Part shown: positions 32,172-44,229 of the stretch, in pieces
How the letters are laid out: each line of letters begins with the position of its first letter
Numbering within the stretch: the stretch's first letter is position 1
Assembly: GCA_015680685.1 (NCBI GenBank)
Contig: MNCI01037513.1
Location: forward strand, 196,326 to 260,325
From: Gnetum montanum
Lineage: Eukaryota > Streptophyta > Gnetopsida > Gnetales > Gnetaceae
Reading direction: 5' to 3'
DNA length: 64,000 nucleotides
The notes under the pieces: model-generated
Told to the model about the DNA's origin: nothing
What the model saw: the letters and a program-made list of their open reading frames with translations, nothing else
The model's database searches: none
Made by a program: the position numbers and the translations under genes

Positions 32172-35100
32172 ATGTCTTCTTCTTCTCATAAAAGTACTTC
32201 ACCACCTAGGGATCACACAAGAGACAGTCGGTGGTCTAACATGCATAACCGAGAACTACCAGTTCCTCAATAGTATCGAGTGATATATACTCATCATGAT
32301 GAGTATATACCCAATTTTACTTTTATCCTCCATCAGGATGAACAACTGCGCTAGAGAGACCTGCAAGGTAACATAGTGTTACCCCCAGATCAGGCAGCCC
32401 CTAACATGCTCCTTCGTGCTCTTGCATAGATAGGCATGACAAAATTATACGTTGAATACATTGTAGAAGATTATGACATAAGGGATTACCATCCCACAGT
32501 AGCGTAATGTCGAAGGGACTCGCAGCAGGAGAGTTATCACACATCATTGAAGGGCAAAGAACCCCACAACGCTTCGCCTGTCATAAGAGAAGTTAAGGGT
32601 AGTGAACCTATCTCAATAGGTTCTCCACAAAATGATGTTCCCCCTCCTAATGATGGTGAGGAGCTAGGGTATTAGAACCTACACTCTACGATTCACAACC
32701 CTGGTTCTAATTCCCATGAACACCAAGTGTTTGATGAGGGAACACAAATACATGACAAAGGCAGGAAATCTGATCGTCATCACGTTCGAGGCCGTAGCCA
32801 TCGAACAGAAGGTAAGAAACATCATCATGGTAATGATTCCCCTTCTTCTTCCCCTTCATCACATCATTCACCCTCTCCTTCCACATCAGGACGCAGTCAC
32901 AAAGAGCACAACCATGAGGATAAGGGTAAGCGAGATGAGAGACCTCGACGAGAGAGTCAAGAGCGAGAAAAAGGGAATTCTAGAGAGTCAAGGCATGAAA
33001 GAAGGGAAAGTAGGGAACCACGTAGGCATCATAGACGTCATGAGAGAGATGATCATGATGAACCCCTACTAGCAACCCGGAGTATGTTAGACATTACGGA
33101 GGCTGTGAGAATACCTACAAGGCACCAAAAAGATAGCTAGATCAAGAGACTAGACGTGAATAATATCCCATGGTTTGAGGGGGGATACAATGCTGATCCG
33201 CAGAATCAGTTACAGGCATTCCACAATGCCTGTGCCCTGCAGAATATTGAAAACAAGTGGCAGAAGTTAAAGTTGCTTCCTAAGAAACTCATAAAAGAAG
33301 CAGAGAGTTGGTACCAATCCTTAGAACCAGAAACCATTAGGAGGTGGAGTACATTGCTAGAATTGTTTAACGATAAATACCAAACGTACTCCAGAGTTTC
33401 CAACTTGCGTAAGCAGATCCAAGGATAGAAGCAGGGTACTCATGAATCCTTGGATGCTACCATGGACTGATATTATGCATTACTACATCATTGCCTGGGC
33501 CATGGTTATGCACAACGGGATCAACTCCGCCACCTCATAGATGGGCTAAGACATGAAACCAGTAGAACCCTCAGAACATATGCCCAAGGGAGATTATCAG
33601 AACTTAGGTCCCATAAAATTCATTGATTGTTGGAGTAAGTAGCTAAAGAAGAAGGGGAGCTACGAAAAAGAGAAAGCGTGGAAGAGTATAACCGCGATCC
33701 TTCCCTCCGAAAGAGGGGAGTAAGATTCTGTGAGGGAGAGGATGAGTCACCACTCGAAGATTTGGTGAATAGAAAAACCTTGCTACTTCAGAAATTAACA
33801 ACAGAAGTGTCGGCTAAGGTAGATGAAATATGGAGCTCCTTAAATAGTAAAATTGAAACAGTTCTAAAAATCATAGAGGAGTCTCAAGAACGAAGTAGTG
33901 ACCATGATAAGAAAAAGCGGAGAGATTCAGGCCATGCACGTAACAAGGGTAAGGTAAAAATGACTATCGCCAATGAGGTTGTTGATTCAGATACAGAAAA
34001 TGATGGTGGATGTGAGATTTGCCAATATGAACATCCTAAGGGATGTTGCCCAATAATCTCACATCTACAAGAGTCTGGGGTCTATGCACTCAACCCAAGA
34101 CTTAACAGATGATAGGCACCCCAAAGGTTACCTTATCCCCAAGGTAACCTGAGGCAGTTCCACCAACCGTTAACATATTATCCAAGTGGAACTCCACCAC
34201 AACCTATCTGGCAACACCAGTAGTAGCAACACCCACAGTCATGGGGGATGCCATCGCCTAGGCAACAATACCCTTACCGGCAACCAGACCCATATGGCTA
34301 TTACGTGCAGCAGCTGGTTTCTCCAAGTGACTCTATAGGTCATGCAACCCCACAACATCACTACCAAGTTCGGGAGTATTTTAGGACTCCTTCTCCTCCG
34401 GGAGACAAACTACATGCATACCATCCTCTGAATCCATCCACATCTCTTACGCCGGTAGTTCCACTACCACCTGCTCCAACGATGCAAGGGGAACTCCCCA
34501 CTCAACCGTAGCAACGTAATGCTACAAGAGCTGTAAATCTTCAACCCGCTACTAGTTTTGAAAACTGCACAAAAAGAAGACCTTTCTTCAGAACCAAAAG
34601 CCTAAACAAGCTCTCACAACCACAAGCAGTTGAGTCCGTACACGCTCCTCCAACAAATAAGGCTTCGGAGCTCCCTTCAAACCAACAACAGAGCTCAACG
34701 CACACGATTATGTTAACACATACCATTACTAACTGGATCAAGGTGGGCCACCTTCCCAAGAAATTCTCTGATCTTGGGACCCTCCTAATTTATCTCCAAG
34801 TCACTGGGAATGAACCTCATAAGGCTGTTCTTGACTTAGGTTCCGGAGTCAACTTAATCTCACAAGAAATGTATAAATCCTAGAACCTACCTCCACTCAA
34901 GAAGAGCAATATTCAACTAGAGCTAGCTGACCAGTCCATCACCATTCCCTTGGGATTGGTGGAGGACATCATTACCACCGTGTGTGGTTGGTCATACCCA
35001 GCCGATTTCCTAGTGATCCACGTAAATAATGACAAAGGGAACTTCCTGATAATAATGGGAAGGGCATGGCTAAGCACAATAGATGCATGCCTAGGAATCT

Positions 35101-35539
35101 ACGATCTTTCCTTGGAAATATCTAAGGAAAACATTTATGGAAAGATCAAGAAGAAGAAAGTTCCATGCATCACATACAGTGACTCAGAGGGTGATGACAT
35201 GAAGGAATGCTCAACATCTCCTGCATGCAACTAGTGTGCCCAAGAAACTCAGATACAAAGGTGCCTGTATGTAGCAACCACACAACAAGAGAACACCCAG
35301 TGGTTGACAGTGATCAAGAGATCAGTCCACCAACATGCATGGAACGAACTGGGGGAACAACTTGCACCCACAACAAAAGCATAAATACATTGGAATATGA
35401 GTGTCACCAACTTCCAACCCTTAACCTGAAAACATCAATTGGGAGAAGTTGGACACTTTTAAGAAATTCAAACAAACGCTCATTATTTTGGATCTCTCCC
35501 TTTCAATTCAGTCATGGGGGATATGGCCACCTATGCTAA
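32172..35539 (+). pseudogene. gag-protease polyprotein of element E, near full length
   Basis: ATG at 32172 (MSSSSHKSTSPPRD). One frame runs from there to about 35290, interrupted only by point stops. Order: N-terminal region with HHDEYIPNFTFILHQDE and DVPPPNDGEE; Ser/His/Arg-rich linker (32830-33060); gag core (NNIPWFEGGY, LQAFHNACALQNIENKW, LELFNDKYQTYSRV; 33156-33420); helical region; zinc-knuckle CEICQYEHPKGCCP at about 34010; RQPDPYGYYVQQ; protease at 34700-35200, where the active-site triad reads DLG instead of DSG or DTG; PLGLVEDIITTVCGWSYPAD. A frameshift near 35290 puts the tail (LEYECHQLPTLNLKTS...HGGYGHLC) in another frame. Many stops stand where sisters have CAG or TGG. Confidence 0.9.
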
Positions 35540-37375
35540 TCATTTGAGGCCTTCAGTTCTTTTTAGTTTTTTATTTTACACATTTTTGTTTTACAAATTC
35601 CTTTAACTTTTCTTGTTTTTGTTTTACAACATCGTTTATACTTTTTCTTTTATTTGTGTGTATGTGTGTGTGTGTTTATCTATTTTGTTAAGTTTGTCAC
35701 CCAATAAGTGCTCTAATGATGGTATGAACTATTTTCTATAGGTTGCTAATGTTTGGTTTTTACCTTTAAGATTATGATGTTGATACTAAGGTATGGTTCT
35801 TTTGATATGACAGACAATGAGTCCACTTCATCCATAAATCCACAAATTTCTATGGTCTCTCTTGGCTTGGAACTATACAGTCCCTTTCTCAATAATAAGA
35901 ACTATCAACGAATTGGTGACTGAGCATTTCTCAAACTAAGGAAGGACTCAAGGATTGAAAAGGGGTGTGACTTCAAGGGGATTTGATGCGTTTGTGTTGG
36001 CCATTCTCTTGAGTGCTTGGATGTTTTTCTTCTTGAGTTTTCTTACCATTCTGACATTGCTCCATTATCGGGAAGCTGAGCTAATAAAAATAACAAAGTC
36101 TTTGCATGGTGTAGTTCTCACATAAATAAAACAGTGAGAATTCAAAGCACACCCCTTAGACGAAATAATTATTTGGGCTACAAGAACTAGTTATGGAACT
36201 AAAATAAACATGTTCCCTCTAACTAAGGCCCTTCTCGCACCCCATTCTATCCTCCTTTGTTTCATCATAATGCTAGTGGCACTTTGGTGAAGGCATTCTT
36301 GTTACTTTGAGTGGATGGATTGGCCAAATGTATTAATGCGAAGTCACTGGATGTGGTTTATTTGAGGCCAAACTTGGAATGGGATCTACTAAGTCACATT
36401 AATCATTGAAATACACAAGGGGCTGCACACCACCTTGTTCTTGAGACTCCATTCCATTCTCTTCTTTCCATCCTTCTTTCCCCATCTATCACCTCATTGC
36501 CAGTTGTATCATTAGTGTATATTTTGGTTGATGCATTATTTTCTTTTTGGTAAATTCTTGTGGTTAAGACTTTAACTCTTGTTCCAAATAACATTCCTAA
36601 AGCCTACGGACTCTTCGAATGTGGATTTGTCAAGGAATTAAGGGCATGAGCCTGCTTTGGGGACGACCCACTGGCATTCCTAATTGGTACACGAATTAAA
36701 TTCTTTCCCTTAACATTTTTGCAATCCACTCTATTTTGTTCATTTCCATGTTGACATCTATTTCATCGATGTTATAGTTGTCTCTTTTTCTCCCTCTTTC
36801 TTGTTCTTTTTCTTTCTCCATTATATCATTATCGGAGGTTCGCTCTTAGTGATGGGGGTCCTGACCCAATTTTTTTGATTTTCTCCTAACCCCTACACCT
36901 TCAGTAGTCACCACTATTATATCTCCAGACCCATTTCAGCCATACCACAACTCAGCCAATGGACCTTTCACCGAAGCAAGGTATCAACTACATTGTGATT
37001 CATTCACCCTTGCTAATATAAAGACTGTGTTGTGTGTGTAGATGGCAATCATATAACAACGGATTGGATCTGGAGGGAACACTTGAAATGGATCAGTGCT
37101 GAAGCAGCTATGCAAGGAACGAGATGTATGGCGCACTTACGGATAGACAACGACAGGCGCAATCTTGGTGTTGGCAGCAACAGACTTCTTCTCTCTTCTC
37201 TCTTCTCTCTCAGCTGCCAAATAAGGCTTGATGTCAAATGTATAAAGTGTTCACTCTTATTGTCATGAACACCAGTCTTGTCATGTTCTGTAATGATGAT
37301 TTGTTCACATGTCATCCCATTCACCATTAGTTTCATTCAAGTCAATAATCCCATACCTTTCCAATATTTTGTAAG
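35540..37375 (+). other. Conserved non-coding 3' domain of element E
   Basis: Aligns with the equivalent domains of B, D and H. Begins with T-rich GTTTTACA-type repeats and a (TG)n microsatellite (35654-35676). Contains the conserved island AAAGCACACCCCTTAGACG near 36148, the second polypurine-like motif (36832-36870) and a CTTCTCTCTTCTCTCTTCTC tract near 37186. A frame at 37032-37268 is open in E and D only and lacks ATG. Confidence 0.75.
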
Positions 37376-37412
37376 GAACTTGAGGATGATTTTTTATTCA
37401 GTCATGGGGGTA
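37376..37412 (+). other. Polypurine tract of element E
   Basis: AACTTGAGGATGATTTTTTA, then TTCAGTCATGGGGGTA immediately before TGATGGG. Conserved with all other elements. Confidence 0.83.
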
Positions 37413-38212
37413 TGATGGGACGCGATATCGCATGGGCCACGATATCGCGTATGCGATACGCGATATCACAGTGTGCTGCCAAATCTATAAATAAGAGGTG
37501 ACTCTTCCTTGTTTCGCAATATAGATCTAGACCTTAGCCAAACTCTTGCATTTTTTCCATTCCAGAGTTAGAGTAATTTCCATGTGCCCGTAGTAGGAGT
37601 CCCAAAGTGAACGGATCTTTATTCGAGCAAATATTGTACCTGAACACAACTTTGTGTACGGAAATAAAGATGAACTTTTTGGATAAACCTTACAGTGCAT
37701 GGACTAAGCTAATTAGGACTTTAATTATTGTTATTTATTGTTCATCTTTTAATTGCTTTATTAGTTAATTAAATCTCTCTCAACCCTTAACTCCTAGTTA
37801 AGTGCATTCAGTATGACCACTTTGAGCACATGCGTTATGCTTGGTAATCCCAGCAATGAATAGCGTTTGGTAATCCCAGAAGGATGCATTGGTTCAGGGT
37901 GTGAACGGTAAATGGGAACGGATACTGATGCTAGGCATTAGAACTTAGTTAGTTAAAGTTAGTTACTTAGTCTCTTCACCCTTTCCTCTCCTAGCATAGG
38001 TGATAAAACATAAAAGATATAAAAATCACATACCTCAGACTTACTTAACCATACAACCGTGACAAATACAAGTAAGTCTGGGAAGACAACAAACGATTAA
38101 CCTTAGGTGTTCCATAAGGCGTGTAGGCACTTAGTCTGCAGATTTTGACCAGATGGAGCATGAAAACACTCATATTCGTATGGTTGAGTGTAGGGTACCT
38201 CGCCACTCATCA
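37413..38212 (+). repeat. 3' LTR of element E
   Basis: 800 bp. Starts TGATGGGACGCGATATCGC; array GATATCGCGTATGCGATACG through 37470; TATAAATA at 37486, 73 bp from the LTR start. The number of palindromic modules differs from the 5' LTR, while the rest is collinear. Confidence 0.93.
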
Positions 38213-38217
38213 CTATT

Positions 38218-39678
38218 GAAATGATATACACCTAAGTAGACATCCTTAAAATTAGAGAGTTCTTCCTTTCCATGTTTTTGGTTCTTTCTACTTAGTGATT
38301 AAGCATATGATGTCCTCTGATTTCTTTTGCTTATTATTAATAAAATTTTGGGATCCAACACCCTCTTATATAGTTATTTGAAACTAATAAATTGAAACTA
38401 AAATTTTACTACATCTTTGTAGACCCAAATGATGTATCAAGACAAATTATATTTTGCAAAATACATCTTGATTACATGATGTGTCTGATAATTATGTAAC
38501 TTAAATACTTCTATATAATTCTTTAAAACCAAGCTTGTATAAAGATTGACCAAAGTTTTGTAATTTTTTCTAAAGAAATCGATTGTGTAACATTTTAATA
38601 ATACATGTTCATCTTCAATGACTTATTCAAAATACTCATTAAATTTGCAACCAATCAACATAATGATAGATTTCAATTATAATGGATTTTGTAACAACAA
38701 GGGGCTTATAAAAAGGTTTATAAAACACCTTGTGCTTTGAACAACCTAACTTTTCATGTATGTGGATGGTCTCATTGTGAACTTATTCTACCAGATAGGA
38801 TTTTATGTTTCAATGTGTTCAAAGTGCACTTATTGTACCACATAAGATTTTATGTTCCTATTTGTTCAAAATGCAAACATGTTTATGTTGCCATTTGTTC
38901 ATTTTTTTTTCTAATGAAAGTTTTCTTTTGTGTTTAGAAAGCGTTTTCTTCTTCTTTTTATGAGAAAACCTTTGGTAAAGAATGAAAATATGTGAGAGTG
39001 CTTCTAAATGAGGATAAGGTCTAATCATTTTCTTACCCTCTAGGGAGGTTTTTCAAAATCGGTTTTAAGGATGAATACCTAAAAAGGCTTCCAAAATGAT
39101 TAGCATTTTTCTTTGCACTCTTTCTTTGATGATCTATTGTACTCTAAATTTGTTTTTGATATCATTATTCAATTAAAGATGATAAAATATTCTCATATTA
39201 AGAAACACAGTTAATGTACCTTTTGATTTGAAGTCATTTATTAAGGAAGTCCACGTAGAAACATTAGAATCTCAAATCCATTTGTTTTACATGTAATTTA
39301 GTTTTGAGCATAAGCTCTTTGCGAATTGTGTGCTTCTCATGTGCTTTTCATAGACCAAGCAACAACATTTCTAGTAGCAGGCCGAAGTTGAATTTAGATT
39401 CAAGTTTTATAGTGCATTGGTTTTTTATTAGTAATTACGAGGTTGTTATCTAGGGATGTTGTTCCGTGAAAATTTTCACATTTGGGATGTTTTAGGAGTT
39501 GGATATATCTTAAAATATATGAGCAACGGGGACATGGTGCATGGTACAATATTTTAAAATACAATTTATTAGTGTTCATAACTATTTTCTTTCTTGCAAA
39601 AAATTTTCAAAATATTTCATCATAAAACATTGTGTCGATTTCTTCCAGTTAAGTGACTCAGCTTATGCCAGTTTCATT
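38218..39678. other. No gene recognised
   Basis: AT-rich. The first bases continue the LINE-like frame interrupted by E. The right part should hold the 5' end of element F, but no LTR or TGGCGCC primer site is visible, so F is truncated on its left. Confidence 0.35.
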
Positions 39679-41040
39679 ATGTCATCGGTAGATATAATTG
39701 AAGCCGAAGATGTTGAAACTATAGCTAGAATGTCCATGGCCCCACAAGAATATGAACATATCTTATATTGACTATTGCAAAGAAGGTAAGTAATGCAAAA
39801 TCTTTTTGATATCCCAGCAATATCACTATAATATAGTCTAAACTTATTTCAACAAAGGGAAAGCTAGTGATGGTAAAAACTAGAGTTAAACATGCAAAAA
39901 ATGAAGTGTAGAGGTTACAAGAAAACTTAGCTCCATTACGAGTAGAGAGATAATACCCTACACAACACATTGCACTAGACTAGCTAGAATAGTTTAGGAA
40001 TGAAGAGATAGCCCAACTAATGACCAAAAACATCTAGATAGATATGGAGAGAGAAAAGGCAACGTGAAACATGTCAATAGCATAAGCTCAAAGTTATGCT
40101 CATGCCAAAGGCCTAATTGCCTTAGAGGAAGAGAATAAAAATATTTTTATGAAAAAAAATAAGGGTGAAGGATATTAAAAAGGAAAAGAATGTCCTAAAA
40201 GAAAGAATCCATCAAATGATAGAGCAATTTACCAGAGTTAACCTCAACATATGAAAACTAGCCAGAGAAAATAAGACAACATCAATGGAAGAAGTCCACA
40301 CAATCCAACAAAATTTAGCCATTGAAATTGACATGTCATAAAATGAGGCTAAGAAGCATGAAAGGCTACAATAACACCTCAAAGATCAAGTGAGCATGTA
40401 CAAATAAATTAATGAGAAAGAAATCCAAATGGCCAAGGCCAAAATTAGCTCGATCATAACACAGACACCTAACTGGTAGTTAATTTTGGATAGTCTTACC
40501 CATGTACATCAAGGATTAAGACCTGTCGATAGAAGATTTGATAAAGTACATGGGATTAGCAAACCTCCACTATGCTAATCTATCCATGTTGACAATAGGC
40601 AAGCCTAGAACTAAACTGGAACAACATGTGACCATAGTCTATGCATGTATGAGAAAGAGTTTACAAACAAAAAGGATGCACAATAGAAACTGCACATCGC
40701 AAACTCTAAACTTCAAGTGATCAAAACTAAAAAGATGTAGCAACAAATCTGGCTAGAAGAATGAAAGATTATCACGAATTAAGGAAAATAGTTAGAGAAT
40801 TTGAGAAGGGAAGAAGGTAGTTTGTAGTTTGGTATGTAAACACTAATAAAATGTTTTCACAGTTGTCCTACCCATGGGAAGTATCGACTCCAACAAACAT
40901 AGCTAAATTTTCCTTTACGATACATAATCCAAGATTAGAGGAGGAGAAACTTTGGGCGTTACTCAATAGGTATTAATTCCAAAAGCCTAATAACAAAGGA
41001 AAGAAGCTAATGGAGAAGTCACTGCCACCTGGAACATGAG
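39679..41040 (+). pseudogene. Coiled-coil protein of element F, unknown function
   Basis: Not a known gag or pol. It matches the better preserved copy in element G along its length: MAPQEYEHILY and LFDIPAISL (39740-39820), SMEEVHTIQQNLAIEI (near 40280), LKDQVSMYK-INEKEIQMAK (near 40380-40440), LANLHYANLSMLTIGKPRTK (near 40556-40615) and a Pro-Trp-Glu-Val (PWEV) segment near 40875. The middle is rich in Glu, Lys and Gln with heptad-like spacing, indicating coiled coil. Many stops and frame changes; the N-terminal part is missing. It ends about 225 bp before the polypurine tract, so it was the only gene of the element. Confidence 0.65.
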
Positions 41041-41278
41041 GCTACATCGAGCTTTAAATTTTTGTTTTTGTTATGTTTTGTTTTATCATATATGTCCATC
41101 ATGCGATGCATGATAATTTTGTAAGCACCACTCAAACCATAATGCAACATTCATAGTAGAGTTAGTCATGTAAATAAGTCATTGTATCTAAGTCTATTAA
41201 TGATCCCACAATTTTGGAAGAAACTCTATCCTCCTTTTGTTTTAACTTGAGGATGAGCTTTCAATCAGTCATGCGGTA
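41041..41278 (+). other. 3' non-coding end and polypurine tract of element F
   Basis: Short 3' region ending AACTTGAGGATGAGCTTTCA, then ATCAGTCATGCGGTA, a decayed form of the family polypurine tract, before the LTR start at 41279. Confidence 0.7.
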
Positions 41279-42960
41279 TGATAAACCCTGATGTTATTCA
41301 ACTGCAATATCGAGTCTATGATAACGTAGCTATGCTTACGTCATTGTTGATGTGATGTAGTGGTCCATGGTCATGCCTATAAATACTAATCCACCACTAC
41401 ATCAGAACAACAATCTTTTGCTAACACTTAGCTAAATTCTTACAGTTTGATTCATAGTATTGTGTTAAATAGTTGTATAGAAGCTTTATTCGAGTGGATT
41501 ATTCTTGGGCATAATTCATCATTTGAAATAAATATTAAGATTATTTTCCACCATTATAGCATCTCACTTAATTTATTTTTACTTACTTTAAATTTACCTT
41601 TCAACATGTTTACTTTTCTTAAGTCATTTATATTTTCCAAGTACTTTACTTTCTTAATATCTTTTAGTAAAGTTAAATAAGTATGAGTAGTTTTGAGCAT
41701 GAAGTGTAATTTTTTAGTAACCTAGTAGTGAGTTCCCATGTTTCACTTAATAGTGGATTCACTTGGTGATGAATCGTGATTCATTAGGTCATGATATCGC
41801 ACTCGTGATATCATGTATCACGGCCTGGCTCATGATATCATGTACGTTATATTGTGGCTCCTGTGTAGGCCTATAAATACACCTTAGGCGCACGATGGAC
41901 CAGGGAGGTTTTTAGTTAGAAGTTAGTTTTCATTTTTAGTCTTTCTCAACACTTTCTCCTAGTGCATGCCCGCAATGTGATGATTGTAATTGTACTGCAC
42001 CTTTATTCGAGTGTGATGTACTTGGACACTCACATGATCGGAAATAAAGATCGAGATTACTTCATCATTGCAGCATTCACTTAGGTTAATTATTTAATTG
42101 TTATTATTATTTATTGATTTCATAGTTAATATCTCTTCACCTTGAACTCCTTAAACATGGAATGAGTACAACTTAATCACGAGCATTTAAGTGTGACTAC
42201 TTGGTATCCCAGTAGCGTACCTAGGATCTACGCTTGGTAATCTCAGTAGTAGTCATGCATGAGGTCCAAGATGTGTACGGATGATTAAGGGATGGATGTT
42301 CATCACACTTAGGCTAGCTTAGACTCTCTTCACCCTTTCCCTCTTAGGTTAATCAAAGTTATTTCGATTGCCTCTAGGAGTAGCACTAGCTTAAGACCAC
42401 ATCATACACCTCACTCTAGACTAAACCATACATGACAAAACAAATACTAGTCCAGGTGGGAAGATAGCAAACTGCTATCAATGAGTAACTATCTAGATAC
42501 CACAACTAGCCCATCTGCGGAGTTCAACCGGATCATGCGTGAAACGCTCGTATTCGTATGGTTGAGTGTAGGGGTACCTCGTGACTCATCACTTGGTAAT
42601 TCCAATAATGGTTACATAAGCCCAAGATGTATACGACAAGTTAGGGATTAATACTTATTGTTCATAGGCTAGAATAGTTTCTTTATTTTCATTACACTTA
42701 GACTTAGATTGTTTTACCCCATTTCAACCATGTTTGCAGTTAGTCTTACTTTGAGCCAACAACATCAACATATCATATACCTCACCAAGAGTTAAACCAT
42801 ATAGCTTAAACTTTTCTAACTCAATGTAAGGAGACAATGATCATGAACCTAACATCAACTACCAACATACTTACATTGACCATCCACGAATTATGATCAG
42901 GTCGTATGTATACACTCATGACTTGTATGGTGAAGTGTTGGAATACCCAACTACTCATCA
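41279..42960 (+). repeat. 3' LTR of element F, split by a solo LTR
   Basis: Starts TGATAAACCC and ends CCCAACTACTCATCA; about 857 bp once the inserted solo LTR (41767-42591) is removed. TATA box CCTATAAATAC near 41378. R/U5 blocks (GCATAATTCATCATTTGAAA, GGTAACCTAGTAGTGA, TCATATACCTCACC) match the LTR of element J at 44665-45514 and 60478-60657. So F and J are one family. Confidence 0.85.
41767..42591 (+). repeat. Solo LTR of a B/E-related subfamily
   Basis: 825 bp, starts TGATGAATCGTGATTCATTA and ends ACCTCGTGACTCATCA. Flanked by a perfect target duplication CTTGG (41762-41766 and 42592-42596), with no internal region: a solo LTR from unequal recombination. U3 has GATATCGCAC / GTGATATCATG palindromes up to the TATA box CCTATAAATACACC near 41870. 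AATAAAG at about 42041. Confidence 0.93.
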
Positions 42961-43128
42961 CCATCCAAGGTAAGATTAATTATGTAATACAATAGCTTTA
43001 AAAATAAGGTTTCCATTATGAATCAATAATAAATTTCTTCAAGACATCAGTGCAGAAGAGTCTCATAGAGGAGAATGGAAAGATTTTGAGAAAGTTTCGA
43101 AGATAGCTTTTCATTCATTATTAGAGAA
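42961..43128. other. Junction after element F, no gene
   Basis: No supported feature. Sequence between the F LTR end and the frame at 43129. Confidence 0.3.
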
Positions 43129-43900
43129 ATGATTAATAAAGACATCAATACGCTTGTAATAAGTAATGACTTGTTTTATAATTTAATGATTTCAAACTAC
43201 AATGTAGTTGGATATTACTTTAAGGTTAGAGTCCACAATGCAATGTTGAACAACAATAAGCAGGTTTTTGACATTACTCTGGTACAAAATGAGGGTTTGG
43301 ATAAAGACTTAAAACAAACCTATAAAAACAAAGAGAAATATGCTAGAACTTTTGATAAATTTAAAAAGAAGATAGTTTGTAACCTTAGGTTTGCTAAGAG
43401 ACGATCTATTGAATTAGAAGGGCTTAAGCAAGGAAGATTGTGGGTTCTAATTCTTATCTTAAACTTGCACAAAGAGTTCAAGAATTGATAGTGAAAATGG
43501 TGAAGTTGGAGGCAAATAAATCAACAATGAAATCTAAGAAATTCAAATTCTATAAAGAACTCAACACTGCATAAACATGGCTTGCAAATCTCATTGAGTA
43601 GAAAAATGCATTAACAAAGATATTCAACAAGGAAAGAAAAACATTAAATAACATATGGCACAGTATATAGGAATAACTTGTAATTGAGGAATTCACAGCT
43701 CATTACAAAGTATTATTGTCTTTAATTTTAAAGCAAGGTTATGAATTTCTCAACAAGTCTTCTAGCTAAGAATTATCAATTTCTACTATAGATATCTAAC
43801 CATTGTCATCAAAGAATCCTTCATTACTCTCAAAATCTATGGTAAAAAACACAACCCCTAAGTTAAGAGGTGAATCACCTTCTAGTGTATTTAATAACTA
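43129..43900 (+). pseudogene. Unknown Lys/Glu/Asn-rich protein remnant
   Basis: Not recognised. A frame from 43129 to 43488 (MINKDINTLVISNDLFYNLM...) is followed, after a frameshift near 43440, by a second coherent frame (LKLAQRVQELIVKMVKLEAN, KSKKFKFYKELNTA, NALTKIFNKERKTLNNIW) running to about 43900 with a few stops at likely Gln codons. Composition and spacing suggest long helices. Position just upstream of an RTE-type LINE fragment does not settle its origin; it could be a third element-encoded helical protein or a host gene remnant. Confidence 0.4.
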
Positions 43901-44229
43901 ATTAAATGCATATATAAACTCTTTCACTAGTTGATAGTGTTAATTTGATTTTCTTGCTTGTATTTCACTAAGACATGTTACCTTTAAATTGTACAATGAT
44001 ATTATTAATTTACTTTCCTTGACAAGCATATTTTTCTTTTCTATGGTTAGTACTTTCTTTATGTTATAATATATTAATATCCCTAATATCTTTGACCATT
44101 CTTTCTTACATTTTAAAGAACTTAAAGGCCACACTATTTTATAATATGTTCTAAGAAGAGGAAATTTTCCCACCATCATTTAATATTTTATAATTATTAC
44201 TTTACCAATCAAGGATGTTATTTTTCATA
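43901..44229. other. No gene recognised
   Basis: AT-rich spacer; nothing supported on either strand. Confidence 0.3.

Larger units (their letters stand above)
31217..38212 (+). mobile_element. Element E: gag-protease-only Athila-like LTR element
   Basis: Plus-strand element with perfect target duplication CTATT (31212-31216 and 38213-38217). Complete layout: 5' LTR, primer site, gag-protease, conserved 1.8-kb non-coding domain, polypurine tract, 3' LTR. By hand alignment the two LTRs differ at about 54 of roughly 740 positions downstream of the TATA box (about 7%), mostly transitions. No reverse transcriptase, RNase H or integrase. Confidence 0.95.

Noticed and set aside
35654-35676. (TG)n run as a regulatory element
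   Set aside because: A simple microsatellite in a T-rich stretch; length differs among copies (51683-51705 in H).
37032-37268. 78-codon frame, also open in D at 19244-19480, as a small conserved gene
   Set aside because: No ATG start (opens with GTG), the H copy has a stop after WI (the frame is not kept), and it lies in a domain that is collinear at the DNA level. Shared descent explains it.
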